A stretch of DNA of 36,516 bases from an uncultured Clostridia bacterium (GTDB taxonomy: Bacteria; Bacillota; Clostridia; TANB77; CAG-508): assembly GCA_944391575.1 (NCBI GenBank), contig CALXUC010000015.1:1-36516 (forward strand), in the 5' to 3' direction. Under the pieces are notes generated by a model that saw only the letters and a program-made list of their open reading frames with translations, was not told the DNA's origin and made no database searches. Shown here piece after piece: positions 17,283-26,888 of this stretch (position 1 is its first letter; every line of letters begins with the position of its first letter). A program made the translations under genes and the position numbers.

Positions 17283-17371
17283 AAAGCCTGGTATATAGCT
17301 ATTTTTAGTCAAAACATAGCTAGGGTTAACAATCAGGGCCTTGACTTACAAATAGCTATATACCAGGCTTT
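17283..17371. repeat. Structured hairpin element, copy E3
   Basis: Perfect 22-nt arms (17283-17304 and 17350-17371) enclose a 6-bp inner helix (AGTCAA at 17307-17312 with TTGACT at 17341-17346) and an apical stretch with GCTAG and ACAATCAGGG. It shares layout and apical words with E1 and E2. It divides the interference-complex genes from cas3-cas4-cas1-cas2. No T-run follows either arm. Confidence 0.7.
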
Positions 17372-17480
17372 AAAGAAATATCTCCTGAATTGTTACTAAA
17401 ATAGCTTTATATTAGTTAAAATTTATTGCTATTTTATAAAGTATAATTTTACATGTATTATTTTGAAAGGATATAATAAT

Positions 17481-19883
17481 ATGTTTAATAGCAAATTACA
17501 AGATATATTAAAAAATAATGAATACTATGCACATATAGGTAGTAGTGATTCAAAAAAAGAATCACTATTATCACACTTAGAACTAACATTGGAATATTAC
17601 GAAAAGTTAAATAAAAAGAAAAATTTAGAAAAAATTTTTAGAAATATAATTAAAAATATAAATAATAAAATAAATAAAGAAGCTGAAGATAAAATTTATG
17701 AAATGTTTCTTAACGCAATTTATTATCATGATATCGGAAAAATAAATCCTAAATTTCAAATGTACAAAATGAAAAATAGTAGAGTTGAAAAAGACAAAAA
17801 TATTATTGATTCAAATCATTCTATGCTATCAGCAAAAATCTATATAGATACATTTAAAGATGAAATTTTAAAAACTAGAAATCAAGATTATATAATAGTC
17901 ATTTTATTTATATATTACTTTGGATTTGCAATTTCAAGACATCATAGCTTTATAGATATGAACGATATTTTTTTAGAAGAGTTAGAAAAAGTAAAAGTTC
18001 CAGCAATATATGGAAATATTGAGTTTAATAAAGATAAGGAACTATATTTAATATCAGCAATAAAAGAAAAATATGAAATTGATAAAATAAGTATATATAT
18101 ATTAGTAAAATTGGTATATTCAATAATAATTACAGCAGATTATTATGCAACATATGATTTTATGTCGGAAAATGAAATTAAAATTGAAGATAAAAATATA
18201 GATTTATTTGAAAATTATAAAGGAAGCGAATTATACAAAAAAATTAATTTATATAAAGTAGATAAGAGCAAATTAGAATTAAGTGAGCTAAATAAGATTA
18301 GAAATGAAATTTTTGTAGAAGCGGAAAGTAACTTAAAAGAAAACATAAAAAAATCACATATATTTTATCTTGAAGCCCCAACAGGAAGTGGAAAAACAAA
18401 TATATCAATTAATCTTGCAAAATGTATATATGAGGAATGTGAAGAAATAAATTCAGTAAATTATATTTTCCCATTTAATACGTTAATAGAGCAAACTCAA
18501 GGCGTATTTGAAAGATATTTTGATAACAATAAAGACTTTGTTGTAATAAATAGCATAACTCCAATTTACGAAAGGAATGAAGAAGATACAGATTATGAAC
18601 GAATATATATAGATAACTTGTTTAGGAACTATCCAATAACAATAACATCCCACGTTAATTTATTCAATTCTTTATTCGGAACTGGGAAAGAAAATAATTT
18701 CTCGTTGTTAGATTATTGTAATAGTGTAATTATATTAGATGAAATTCAAACTTATAAAAATAGAATATGGCGAGAAATATTAATAATGCTTGAAAAGTAT
18801 GCAGAATTATTGAATATAAAAATAATAATAATGTCAGCGACATTGCCAAACTTAAGTGTACTTAGTATAGAAAACCATATAAAAAATTGTAATTTAATAA
18901 GTAATCCCAAAAGATATTATGATAGCGAGGCCTTTAAGAAGAGAGTGCAAATAAGTTATGAATTATTAGAAAGAAAAATAACACTTGAAGATTTAAAGAA
19001 AGAAGTACTAAAACATAAAGAAAGAAAAGTAATGGTAGAATTTATAAAAAAACAAGACGCGAGAGACTTCTATAATTTGTTAAAAGATGAAGACGTAACA
19101 TTATATGAAATTAGTGGCGATGATAATAATTACGAAAGAAAGAAGATACTAAATAAAATAGTAGAACGTAAAGCACTTATTCTAGTTTGTACACAAGTAA
19201 TAGAAGCTGGGGTAGATATAGATATGGATGTTGGATTTAAAGACATTTCCTTTATAGATAGCGAAGAGCAGTTTTTAGGGAGAATTAATAGAAATAATAC
19301 CAAAAGTGGATGTAAAGCCTATTTCTTTAACTATGAAAATGCCCGAACGATTTATAGAGATGATAGAAGAGAAGGTTTAGACTTGACACGAAAAGATTTG
19401 CAAAATGTTTTAATAGAAAAAGATTTTAACCAATATTTTGATATGTTATTAGAAAAAGTAAAAAAAGAAACTATGAAATATAATAAAGATAATATAAATG
19501 ATTTTATGGAAAACTGTGGGGAATTAAGATACAGTAATATTAAAAATAAATTAACATTAATAGACGAGCAACATCAACAAATCTTCTTAAACTTCACTTA
19601 TAATATAGACGGAGAAGAAATTAGTGGCAAGGAGATATGGGAAAAATATTGCAGTTTATATGAAAATAAAGAAATGAGTTTTGCAGAAAAGAAAATAAAA
19701 TTATCGCAACTAAAAAGAAAAATGTCTATTTTTATATATACAATTCCTTCATATGAAAAAAATTTATTTTTTACAGACAGTAAATTCGGGATGTTGTATA
19801 TCGAAAACGGTGAAGACTTCCTAGAAAATGGAAAATTCAATAGGAAAAAATATTTAGAATATGGTGGTGGAAAGTTCATATAA
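17481..19883 (+). CDS. cas3: CRISPR nuclease-helicase Cas3 (HD plus DEAD-like)
   Basis: 800 residues from ATG 17481, chosen over an in-frame TTG at 17463 because AAAGG lies between them. The N-terminal HD nuclease has YYHDIGKINPKFQ (H83, D84), DSNHSMLSAKIY and the downstream ISRHHSFIDM histidines. The SF2 helicase has Walker A APTGSGKTN near residue 300, Walker B ILDEIQTYKNR near 418, MSATLPNL, CTQVIEAGVDIDMD and motif VI FLGRINRNN. Cas3 is recruited by target-bound Cascade, nicks the displaced strand and degrades it processively in the 3'-5' direction. All catalytic residues appear intact. The gene heads the cas3-cas4-cas1-cas2 group. Confidence 0.96.
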   Translation: MFNSKLQDILKNNEYYAHIGSSDSKKESLLSHLELTLEYYEKLNKKKNLEKIFRNIIKNINNKINKEAEDKIYEMFLNAIYYHDIGKINPKFQMYKMKNSRVEKDKNIIDSNHSMLSAKIYIDTFKDEILKTRNQDYIIVILFIYYFGFAISRHHSFIDMNDIFLEELEKVKVPAIYGNIEFNKDKELYLISAIKEKYEIDKISIYILVKLVYSIIITADYYATYDFMSENEIKIEDKNIDLFENYKGSELYKKINLYKVDKSKLELSELNKIRNEIFVEAESNLKENIKKSHIFYLEAPTGSGKTNISINLAKCIYEECEEINSVNYIFPFNTLIEQTQGVFERYFDNNKDFVVINSITPIYERNEEDTDYERIYIDNLFRNYPITITSHVNLFNSLFGTGKENNFSLLDYCNSVIILDEIQTYKNRIWREILIMLEKYAELLNIKIIIMSATLPNLSVLSIENHIKNCNLISNPKRYYDSEAFKKRVQISYELLERKITLEDLKKEVLKHKERKVMVEFIKKQDARDFYNLLKDEDVTLYEISGDDNNYERKKILNKIVERKALILVCTQVIEAGVDIDMDVGFKDISFIDSEEQFLGRINRNNTKSGCKAYFFNYENARTIYRDDRREGLDLTRKDLQNVLIEKDFNQYFDMLLEKVKKETMKYNKDNINDFMENCGELRYSNIKNKLTLIDEQHQQIFLNFTYNIDGEEISGKEIWEKYCSLYENKEMSFAEKKIKLSQLKRKMSIFIYTIPSYEKNLFFTDSKFGMLYIENGEDFLENGKFNRKKYLEYGGGKFI

Positions 19884-19939
19884 GGGTAAGAAAGAAATAA
19901 AAATTATTTAGAATGTGATATGTGATGGAGGAAATATAT

Positions 19940-20428
19940 ATGAAAATAAATGGAACATTAATAAATTATTATTTTCATTGTAAAAGACAATGCTATTTGT
20001 GCGGAAACAGATTAAATTTAGAAGATAATTCAGAAGATGTGGCTATAGGAAAAGTGCTACATGAATCAAAATATACTGGCGAGAATACAGAAGTGAAAAT
20101 CGATAATATTTCTTTGGATAAAATAACAGATAGGTATGTAACGGAGATGAAAAAAAGTGATGCGGATATAGAAGCAGCAAAAATGCAATTATTGTATTAC
20201 TTGAAAGTATTGAAGGAAAAAGGAATAGAAAGAGAAGGCAAATTAATTTTTTTAGAAAAAAATAAAAATCAAAAAATTGATATTATAAAGCTGGATGAAA
20301 AGAATTTGAATTTACTAAAAAGTTGTGAAGAAGAAATATCTAAATTATTGGAAAATGATATTGTGCCACCAATAGAAAAAACAAAAGGTTGCAAAAAATG
20401 TGCGTATTATGAGTATTGTTATTTATAA
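19940..20428 (+). CDS. cas4: CRISPR adaptation nuclease Cas4
   Basis: 162 residues from ATG 19940, preceded by GGAGG at normal distance; upstream in-frame GTG and ATG codons (19922, 19925) overlap that site and are less likely. The RecB-like fold carries INYYFHCKRQCYLCGNRL (first Fe-S cysteine), GKVLHE, the central E-x-K of VTEMKKSD, AAKMQLLYYLKVL (QxxxY motif), and three C-terminal cysteines in GCKKCAYYEYC that complete a 4Fe-4S cluster. Cas4 trims prespacers and selects PAM-bearing, correctly oriented spacers together with Cas1-Cas2. It starts 56 bp after cas3. Confidence 0.93.
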   Translation: MKINGTLINYYFHCKRQCYLCGNRLNLEDNSEDVAIGKVLHESKYTGENTEVKIDNISLDKITDRYVTEMKKSDADIEAAKMQLLYYLKVLKEKGIEREGKLIFLEKNKNQKIDIIKLDEKNLNLLKSCEEEISKLLENDIVPPIEKTKGCKKCAYYEYCYL

Positions 20429-20644
20429 AATTAGTATTTACTTTAGTAATAAAAAGATAGATATTAATTGTGAAATAGTTTAAAAGAGAAAAATCCTGCT
20501 GGAGCATTATATAATTAGAAATATAAAACATAGTTTAAAAACAGTATATAATTAAATTAATTGCAAATTTTATCTTTAAAAATTTTATTCGCAAAGCATA
20601 GTCAAATTAAAATAAAAAATATAAGAAAAATTAAGGAGATAGTT

Positions 20645-21646
20645 ATGAAAAATACAACAAAATACATATTTTCATCTGGAGAATTAATAAGAGAAGACTT
20701 TTCAATAAAATTTAAAAATGAGAAAGGGAATTTTTACTTACCATTAGAGAATATACGAGAAATATATTCATTTAATGAATTAACAATAACAACAAAATTA
20801 TTCGAATTATTATCAAAAGCTGGTATTATTATACATTTTTTTAACTATTATGAAAATTATATAGGCACATTTTATCCTAAAAATAATTTAATAAGTGGAA
20901 AAGTTGTAGTATTGCAAGCACAAAAATATTTAAATAATAGAGAAGAAATAGCAAAAGCAATAGTAAAAGGAATTGCTAATAACATTAAAAGTGTGTTGTA
21001 TCATTATTATAGACACGACGTTAAAGAATTAAAAGAAATTATTGATTTTTGTAGTAAAGATGTTGAGAGATTATTAGAAAAAGCAAGAAATATAAATGAA
21101 ATACTTTCAATAGAAGGAAAAATATGGGCTTTATTTTACGATAGTTTTAAATACTATTTACCAGAAGAATTCATTATAAATAAAAGGGTAAAACGTCCAC
21201 CGGATAATCCCATGAATGCGTTAATATCATTTGGAAACACTTTATTATATACAAAAACAATCTCTCAAATTTATAATACACACTTAAATCAAACCATATC
21301 TTTTTTACATGAACCTAGTGAGGCACGCTTTTCTTTATCATTAGATTTGAGTGAAGCATTTAAGCCTATTATAGTATTTAAAACAATATTTGATTTAGTA
21401 AATAATAGAAGAATAAAAGTTGAAAAGCATTTCGATCCAAAATATAATTATGCGTTATTAAATGAAGAAGGAAAAAAGATTTTTATAGATGGATTTGAAG
21501 AAAGATTAAATTCAACTTTTGAACACGCTTCTTTGAAGAGAAAAATTACATATAAACAAGCAATAAAACTAGATGGATATAAATTGATTAAAAATTTATT
21601 GGAAAATAAGGAATTTAATACATTCAACATTGATTTAAAGAAATAG
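20645..21646 (+). CDS. cas1: CRISPR integrase Cas1 (type I-B)
   Basis: 333 residues from ATG 20645 (AAGGAG upstream). The N-terminal beta domain has YIFSSGELIREDFSIKF and FELLSKAGIIIHFF. The helical catalytic domain has IEGKIWALFYDSF (metal-binding Glu), PMNALISFGNTLLY, HLNQTISFLHEP (His) and LDLSEAFKPI (acidic ligand). It integrates prespacers at the leader-repeat junction as a complex with Cas2. The 216-bp interval before it shows no gene, only AT-rich sequence. The shared TCGTTG leader end of both arrays fits one Cas1-Cas2 complex serving both. Confidence 0.97.
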   Translation: MKNTTKYIFSSGELIREDFSIKFKNEKGNFYLPLENIREIYSFNELTITTKLFELLSKAGIIIHFFNYYENYIGTFYPKNNLISGKVVVLQAQKYLNNREEIAKAIVKGIANNIKSVLYHYYRHDVKELKEIIDFCSKDVERLLEKARNINEILSIEGKIWALFYDSFKYYLPEEFIINKRVKRPPDNPMNALISFGNTLLYTKTISQIYNTHLNQTISFLHEPSEARFSLSLDLSEAFKPIIVFKTIFDLVNNRRIKVEKHFDPKYNYALLNEEGKKIFIDGFEERLNSTFEHASLKRKITYKQAIKLDGYKLIKNLLENKEFNTFNIDLKK

Positions 21647-21673
21647 AAAATTTAAATTATAGAAAGAGGTTAT

Positions 21674-21964
21674 ATGAAAAATAATAATATAAAATATAAT
21701 TACATATTTTTATTTTATGATGTAAAAGAAAAAAGAGTAAATAAAGTATTTAAAAAATGCAAAAAATATCTACATCACTGGCAAAATTCTGTATTTAGAG
21801 GCGAAATAACCCAAGCTAAAATAATAGAACTAGAAAATGAATTAAAGAAAATAATAGTGCCAGAAGAAGATTTTATATCAATAGTTAAAATGGTATCTCT
21901 TAATTCTGTCGGAGAAACGATTATAGGAAAAGAAAAAAATACAACAGAAGAACTTTTTATATAA
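21674..21964 (+). CDS. cas2: CRISPR adaptation protein Cas2
   Basis: 96 residues with AGAAAGAGG upstream. The ferredoxin-like fold starts NYIFLFYDVKEKRVNKVFKK (conserved Asp after the first strand) and continues YLHHWQNSVFRGEITQ, then DFISIVKMVSLNSVGE, all typical Cas2. It bridges two Cas1 dimers in the spacer-integration complex. It starts 27 bp after cas1 and ends 142 bp before the first repeat of array 2. Confidence 0.95.
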   Translation: MKNNNIKYNYIFLFYDVKEKRVNKVFKKCKKYLHHWQNSVFRGEITQAKIIELENELKKIIVPEEDFISIVKMVSLNSVGETIIGKEKNTTEELFI

Positions 21965-21969
21965 TTAAA

Positions 21970-22106
21970 TTTTCCAGCGAATTTCCTAAAAGCCTTGATA
22001 AATGTATGATCATTATTATTTAACTTTCGCTGGAAAAAATGCTCATATTAGTTGCTAAATCTAAGGTTTAATGATATAATAATTTTGAAAAACTTAATTG
22101 TCGTTG
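21970..22106 (+). promoter_or_regulatory. Leader of CRISPR array 2 with promoter
   Basis: A perfect 11-bp inverted pair, TTTTCCAGCGA (21970-21980) with TCGCTGGAAAA (22027-22037), is followed by TTGCTA (22052-22057), 17 bp, TATAAT (22075-22080) and, 26 bp later, the first repeat preceded by TCGTTG. Order, promoter spacing and end are the same as in the array 1 leader. The inverted pair just after cas2 could also act as the cas operon terminator. Confidence 0.8.
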
Positions 22107-24590
22107 GTTTAACTATAACAAAAAGTTGTATTTAAATAAGATTATTAAACCTTGAGGTCGAAAAAAATCCGGGTTTAACTATAACAAAAAGTTGTATTTA
22201 AATACATTATATTGTTTTTCATATTCTAATAACTGTTTGTTTAACTATAACAAAAAGTTGTATTTAAATTTTTACAAACTAACTAAAACTCTTTACATAT
22301 GTTGGTTTAACTATAACAAAAAGTTGTATTTAAATCTTAATAAATATTCTTTACCTCTTAACATTTTCCAAGGTTTAACTATAACAAAAAGTTGTATTTA
22401 AATACAAATTTCTGATTGTTGCTGCGCAACGCAAAGAAGTTTAACTATAACAAAAAGTTGTATTTAAATAAGGCAAAACGTGGGAACGTTTCAAGGTAGT
22501 CTTGGTTTAACTATAACAAAAAGTTGTATTTAAATTCTATTTTACTACAAGATATAAGTATTTTAGTTACGTTTAACTATAACAAAAAGTTGTATTTAAA
22601 TGGCCAAGCACTAGTTGCTATGCCAACTTCATTATGGTTTAACTATAACAAAAAGTTGTATTTAAATGTTATAATAAGGTCAGTAACTTGTGTTGGTTCT
22701 CCTTGTTTAACTATAACAAAAAGTTGTATTTAAATGTCATAGTAGCCTTATTACCTACTTTGACAAAATGTTTAACTATAACAAAAAGTTGTATTTAAAT
22801 CAGTTAGACCCACAAACTCAAAAAGAATGTGATAAGTTTAACTATAACAAAAAGTTGTATTTAAATGAGAATTATAACAATTAATAAAGCAGTACATTTT
22901 GGTTTAACTATAACAAAAAGTTGTATTTAAATGATGTTAGTTGTTCATATATGCCTTGTTTTGACATAGTTTAACTATAACAAAAAGTTGTATTTAAATT
23001 ACTCATAATTGGACTTATGATGAGATAGATTTAGTTTAACTATAACAAAAAGTTGTATTTAAATGTGGCTGCAAAAGCTGGCGTAACCTATAATAATTGG
23101 GTTTAACTATAACAAAAAGTTGTATTTAAATTCGCTAAAATAACTAAATCTTTTCCAATCTTTTTTGTTTAACTATAACAAAAAGTTGTATTTAAATATG
23201 CTTCCAAAATGCTCTTGATTATGGCACGTTTTAGTTTAACTATAACAAAAAGTTGTATTTAAATAAAAGTAGAAGATAAAAAAATTTTAAATGAAATAAG
23301 TTTAACTATAACAAAAAGTTGTATTTAAATTCTATACCTGTTGTCTTTATTAATTCTTCATCTTGTTTAACTGTAACAAAAAGTTGTATTTAAATTTCTG
23401 TAAGTGGGGTTGTAGACTGGTTAGGTCTAACTGTTTAACTATAACAAAAAGTTGTATTTAAATGATACTTGGGAAATGACAAACAATATAGTAGATATGT
23501 TTAACTATAACAAAAAGTTGTATTTAAATACTTCTAACTCTATATTATTCAATGTGTTCGCCCTCCGTTTAACTATAACAAAAAGTTGTATTTAAATATG
23601 TTGTAATAAATAATTTGCTATGCAACCTGCAAGTTTAACTATAACAAAAAGTTGTATTTAAATTCTTGTTTGTTTTTAGGTACATTTTGCATATCTACGT
23701 TTAACTATAACAAAAAGTTGTATTTAAATGCAGTTACGATTGCTAAATGTCCGTATTGTCCCCAGGTTTAACTATAACAAAAAGTTGTATTTAAATGCTG
23801 TTGCCTTAACTACCAAATCTCCAGTTACGTGTTTAACTATAACAAAAAGTTGTATTTAAATGCTGTTTGCAATAAAACTTTTGGTATCCTCTAAATGTTT
23901 AACTATAACAAAAAGTTGTATTTAAATGCTGTTTGCGATAAAACTTTTGGTATCCTCTAAATGTTTAACTATAACAAAAAGTTGTATTTAAATACTCTTT
24001 CTGTATTATCAAAGCTTCCAGACTTTAAAGTTTAACTATAACAAAAAGTTGTATTTAAATACGTTAAATATTATACAAACTATACTTGCTACTAGTTTAA
24101 CTATAACAAAAAGTTGTATTTAAATGGAGCTGTTATTTCTACTTCATAATAGCCTGTTTGGGTTTAACTATAACAAAAACTTGTATTTAAATGTTTTTTT
24201 CTTTTGATATTCAATCGCTTTGATTTTTGTTTAACTATAACAAAAAGTTGTATTTAAATTTTCCCCAATTGCCTCTACCAAAGAAAAGTAGAAGGTTTAA
24301 CTATAACAAAAAGTTGTATTTAAATGGATTAGTTAAAACTAAACCATCTAAACCATACCCGGTTTAACTATAACAAAAAGTTGTATTTAAATTTTATGGA
24401 ACACAAATGAAGATTTTAGAAATAATGGTTTAACTATAACAAAAAGTTGTATTTAAATAGCTTTGATTAGGTCGTATAAATCGTCACATTCTATAGTTTA
24501 ACTATAACAAAAAGTTGTATTTAAATACAAGTATCGATAAATAAAAATTATACAAAGTTCTCGTTTAACTATAACAGTTGTTGTATAATA
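22107..24590 (+). CRISPR. CRISPR array 2, 38 repeats, type I-B
   Basis: I count 38 repeats and 37 spacers. The repeat is 31 bp, begins GTTTAACTATAACAAAAAG and ends TTGTATTTAAAT. It shares the first eight and last ten bases with the array 1 repeat but not the middle. Spacers are about 34-37 bp. Point variants occur in the repeats at 23365 (A to G at position 9) and 24162 (G to C at position 19). The last repeat (24563-24590) is degenerate after its first 14 bases, confirming a left-hand leader. Spacers 27 and 28 (23862-23896, 23928-23962) differ at one base. Confidence 0.99.
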
Positions 24591-24813
24591 CTAGCTCTTT
24601 TCTATTAAAACAGAATCGGAAAAATTTTTGAAAAACTTTATAAACTTTATAGCACTACTTTCCTAAATAATAAGCAAAATAAATCTAGTATAGTAGTTTA
24701 ATTATGATTATTTCTATAAATTAATATTAATAATTAACTTTATTTGCAATTATCTTTCTATTATGATAGAATTATTAATTATATAGAAAAAGCTTCTGTA
24801 AAATGCAATAGCA

Positions 24814-25377
24814 ATGTATACAATTTTGAGACTGCAGAAAAATAAAAAAGGAAGTGAATTTATTATAAATATAGAAATAATAAAAGGTGACATAACAGAA
24901 TTAGAAGTAGACGCAATAGTAAATGCAGCTAACACGTCTTTACTAGGTGGAGGTGGTGTAGATGGAGCTATTCATAGAAAAGCCGGAAAACAATTATTAG
25001 AAGAATGTATAAAATTAAATGGTTGCATTATAGGAAATGCTAAAAAGACAAATGGATATAATTTAAAAGCAAAATTTGTCATACACACGGTTGCTCCAAG
25101 ATGGTATGATTTTAGAATTGAGAATAAGGAAAAAATATTAGAAAATTGTTATAAAAACTCTTATGAATTGGCAAAAGAAAGCAAGATAAAGACCATAGCA
25201 TTTCCATGTTTAGGAATGGGGATATATAAAGTCCCATTAGATATTGGGGGTAGAATATCAATAGATAAAGCAATAGAATTTAGTAATTATTTTGAAAAAA
25301 TATATTTAGTATGTTTTAAAAATGAAGAATATGAATATTATTGTAAATATTTAAAAGAAAAATTGATTAAAGTATAG
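24814..25377 (+). CDS. MacroD-type macrodomain protein
   Basis: Up to 187 residues. The macrodomain begins NIEIIKGDITELEVDAIVNA, followed by the loop ANTSLLGGGGVDGAIHRKAG, GNAKKTNGYNL, FVIHTVAPRW and IAFPCLGMGIYKVPL, all characteristic of MacroD/YmdB-like enzymes. These bind ADP-ribose and remove it from acidic residues, or hydrolyse O-acetyl-ADP-ribose or ADP-ribose-1''-phosphate. The start is uncertain: ATG 24814 has no ribosome binding site, whereas AAGGAAG (24848-24854) sits 7 bp before an in-frame ATT at 24862 where the conserved domain begins. It is the first gene after array 2 and heads a same-strand cluster with phosphoesterase, kinase and ADP-ribosylglycohydrolase genes. Confidence 0.9.
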   Translation: MYTILRLQKNKKGSEFIINIEIIKGDITELEVDAIVNAANTSLLGGGGVDGAIHRKAGKQLLEECIKLNGCIIGNAKKTNGYNLKAKFVIHTVAPRWYDFRIENKEKILENCYKNSYELAKESKIKTIAFPCLGMGIYKVPLDIGGRISIDKAIEFSNYFEKIYLVCFKNEEYEYYCKYLKEKLIKV

Positions 25378-25424
25378 ATGTAGTTTGATGAAATTATAGA
25401 AAATAAAAAAGGAATTAATTAAGT

Positions 25425-26888
25425 ATGAGTAATCATAAAAAATTTTTAGAAGAATTTGAAAAATATCTTAAGGAAAATTCATTGAAATTCAAAAAATATA
25501 AAATAGATAACTTATTTGTATACGATATAGAAAAAACTGTAGTAATATCAATAGAATTTAGGGAAGATTTTTCAAAAGATCATATTGTAGTAAGAGAAAT
25601 ATTAAATTTAAAAAATGAAAAAGAATCAAATAAATTAGACATAAGAACAAAACCATTTTTTCTAAAATATATAAAAGAATGGATAACATATTATTCATTT
25701 AATGGAGAAATAACAGATGAGTTAAAATTGCTAAATAAAAAGTTACCAACATTAAGTTTGATGGATAGGTATGAAAAATGGGAAGGCTATAAAGTTGTAT
25801 TTGCAGTACTTAAATTAGAAGATTATGATAAAATCGGTTATGCTCTTGTAGAATGTCCCTCTATAGATGGAGTTGTAGAATTAAGAGAAATTGGAAAAAA
25901 TTTATTAAGTTCATATATAAATTTTATCATTAAAAATCCATCTGCAGGAGTAGTTTATGCAGAAGTGATAAAAGGTGTTAAAAATTATGAATTTATAATA
26001 ACTGAAAACATGGCAGAGATATTAAATAAAAGATACGTAAATAAGTATCCATTGGATAGTATAAGATTATTGGGTGAAATATCTGATTTAAAGGGATTTT
26101 GGAAAATTGAATATTTAAAAAATAAAAAGGATATACCATATAAATTTTTAGAAGAGTTAGAAAACGGAACAGCAAGTGGTACTGAATTAGCTTCGGATAT
26201 TTATACAGAAAATATGAAATTAGAAATTCCTGATATAGAAGACTTGTATAAAAAATTCTACTATGTATCAGTAGTTTATGCAGATAACTTAACTTCTCGC
26301 GATATATACGATTATATAAGTACAGATGAGACTATTAAGGAAGGTGACATAGTATTAGTAAATAGAAGAACAGAAGATATTCCAGCAATAGTTGTCTACA
26401 CTGAACACTGTTTTGGATATGACGTGCCTTATCCGATTAAAAAAACTAAAAATGTTATAAAAAAGATAGAAAATATTGAAGAATTAAAAGAATATGGATA
26501 TAATCCCAAAGAATTAGAAGAATATAGTTATTATTACCAAAATAAAGAAGACGAAGAAGGAGAAGATGAAATAGTGTATTATTATTACATAGTTACAACA
26601 TTATGTGACAAAGAAGAAATAGCCAACAAAATTTCAAAAACATTAATGGAAAAAAGGCTTGTGGCGGGAAGCCAAATATCTAAAGTGAAATCAGATTATT
26701 GGTGGGGCGGAAAAATAGAAACAAAAGAAGAATTTAAGTTAGAATTTAGAACAAGATCAGATAAAGTTAATGAAATTGTTGATGTAATAAAATCGATTCA
26801 TGATTATCAAGTACCTGCTATTTCAAGAACAGAGATAACATGCCTTACAGAAGATACAGAAAAATGGATAAATGAGAGTGTGGAGTGA
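25425..26888 (+). CDS. Multidomain protein with C-terminal CutA domain
   Basis: 487 residues. The last 95 or so are a CutA1-like domain: YYYIVTTLCDKEEIANKIS, RLVAGSQISKVKSDYWWGGK, EEFKLEFRTRSDKV and IHDYQVPAISRTEI, close to the whole of a normal stand-alone CutA. CutA forms trimers of ferredoxin-like units; its role, often called divalent-cation tolerance, is unclear. Before it, residues about 280-350 form a small strand-rich unit (TIKEGDIVLVNRRTEDIPAI) resembling an SH3-like or PriA-N-like barrel by pattern, then an acidic linker. The N-terminal 280 residues are mixed alpha/beta and unrecognised. The stop overlaps the next gene's GTG by 4 bp, indicating coupling with the 2H phosphoesterase. 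Confidence 0.8.
   Translation: MSNHKKFLEEFEKYLKENSLKFKKYKIDNLFVYDIEKTVVISIEFREDFSKDHIVVREILNLKNEKESNKLDIRTKPFFLKYIKEWITYYSFNGEITDELKLLNKKLPTLSLMDRYEKWEGYKVVFAVLKLEDYDKIGYALVECPSIDGVVELREIGKNLLSSYINFIIKNPSAGVVYAEVIKGVKNYEFIITENMAEILNKRYVNKYPLDSIRLLGEISDLKGFWKIEYLKNKKDIPYKFLEELENGTASGTELASDIYTENMKLEIPDIEDLYKKFYYVSVVYADNLTSRDIYDYISTDETIKEGDIVLVNRRTEDIPAIVVYTEHCFGYDVPYPIKKTKNVIKKIENIEELKEYGYNPKELEEYSYYYQNKEDEEGEDEIVYYYYIVTTLCDKEEIANKISKTLMEKRLVAGSQISKVKSDYWWGGKIETKEEFKLEFRTRSDKVNEIVDVIKSIHDYQVPAISRTEITCLTEDTEKWINESVE

Noticed and set aside
22107-24590. Short open frames inside array 2 with repeated FNYKKLYLN-like peptides
   Set aside because: The peptide period equals the repeat-spacer unit; this is non-coding array sequence.
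22107-24590. Array 2 as a separate CRISPR system with its own cas genes
   Set aside because: Its leader is homologous to that of array 1, it directly follows cas2, and no second set of cas genes is in the window.
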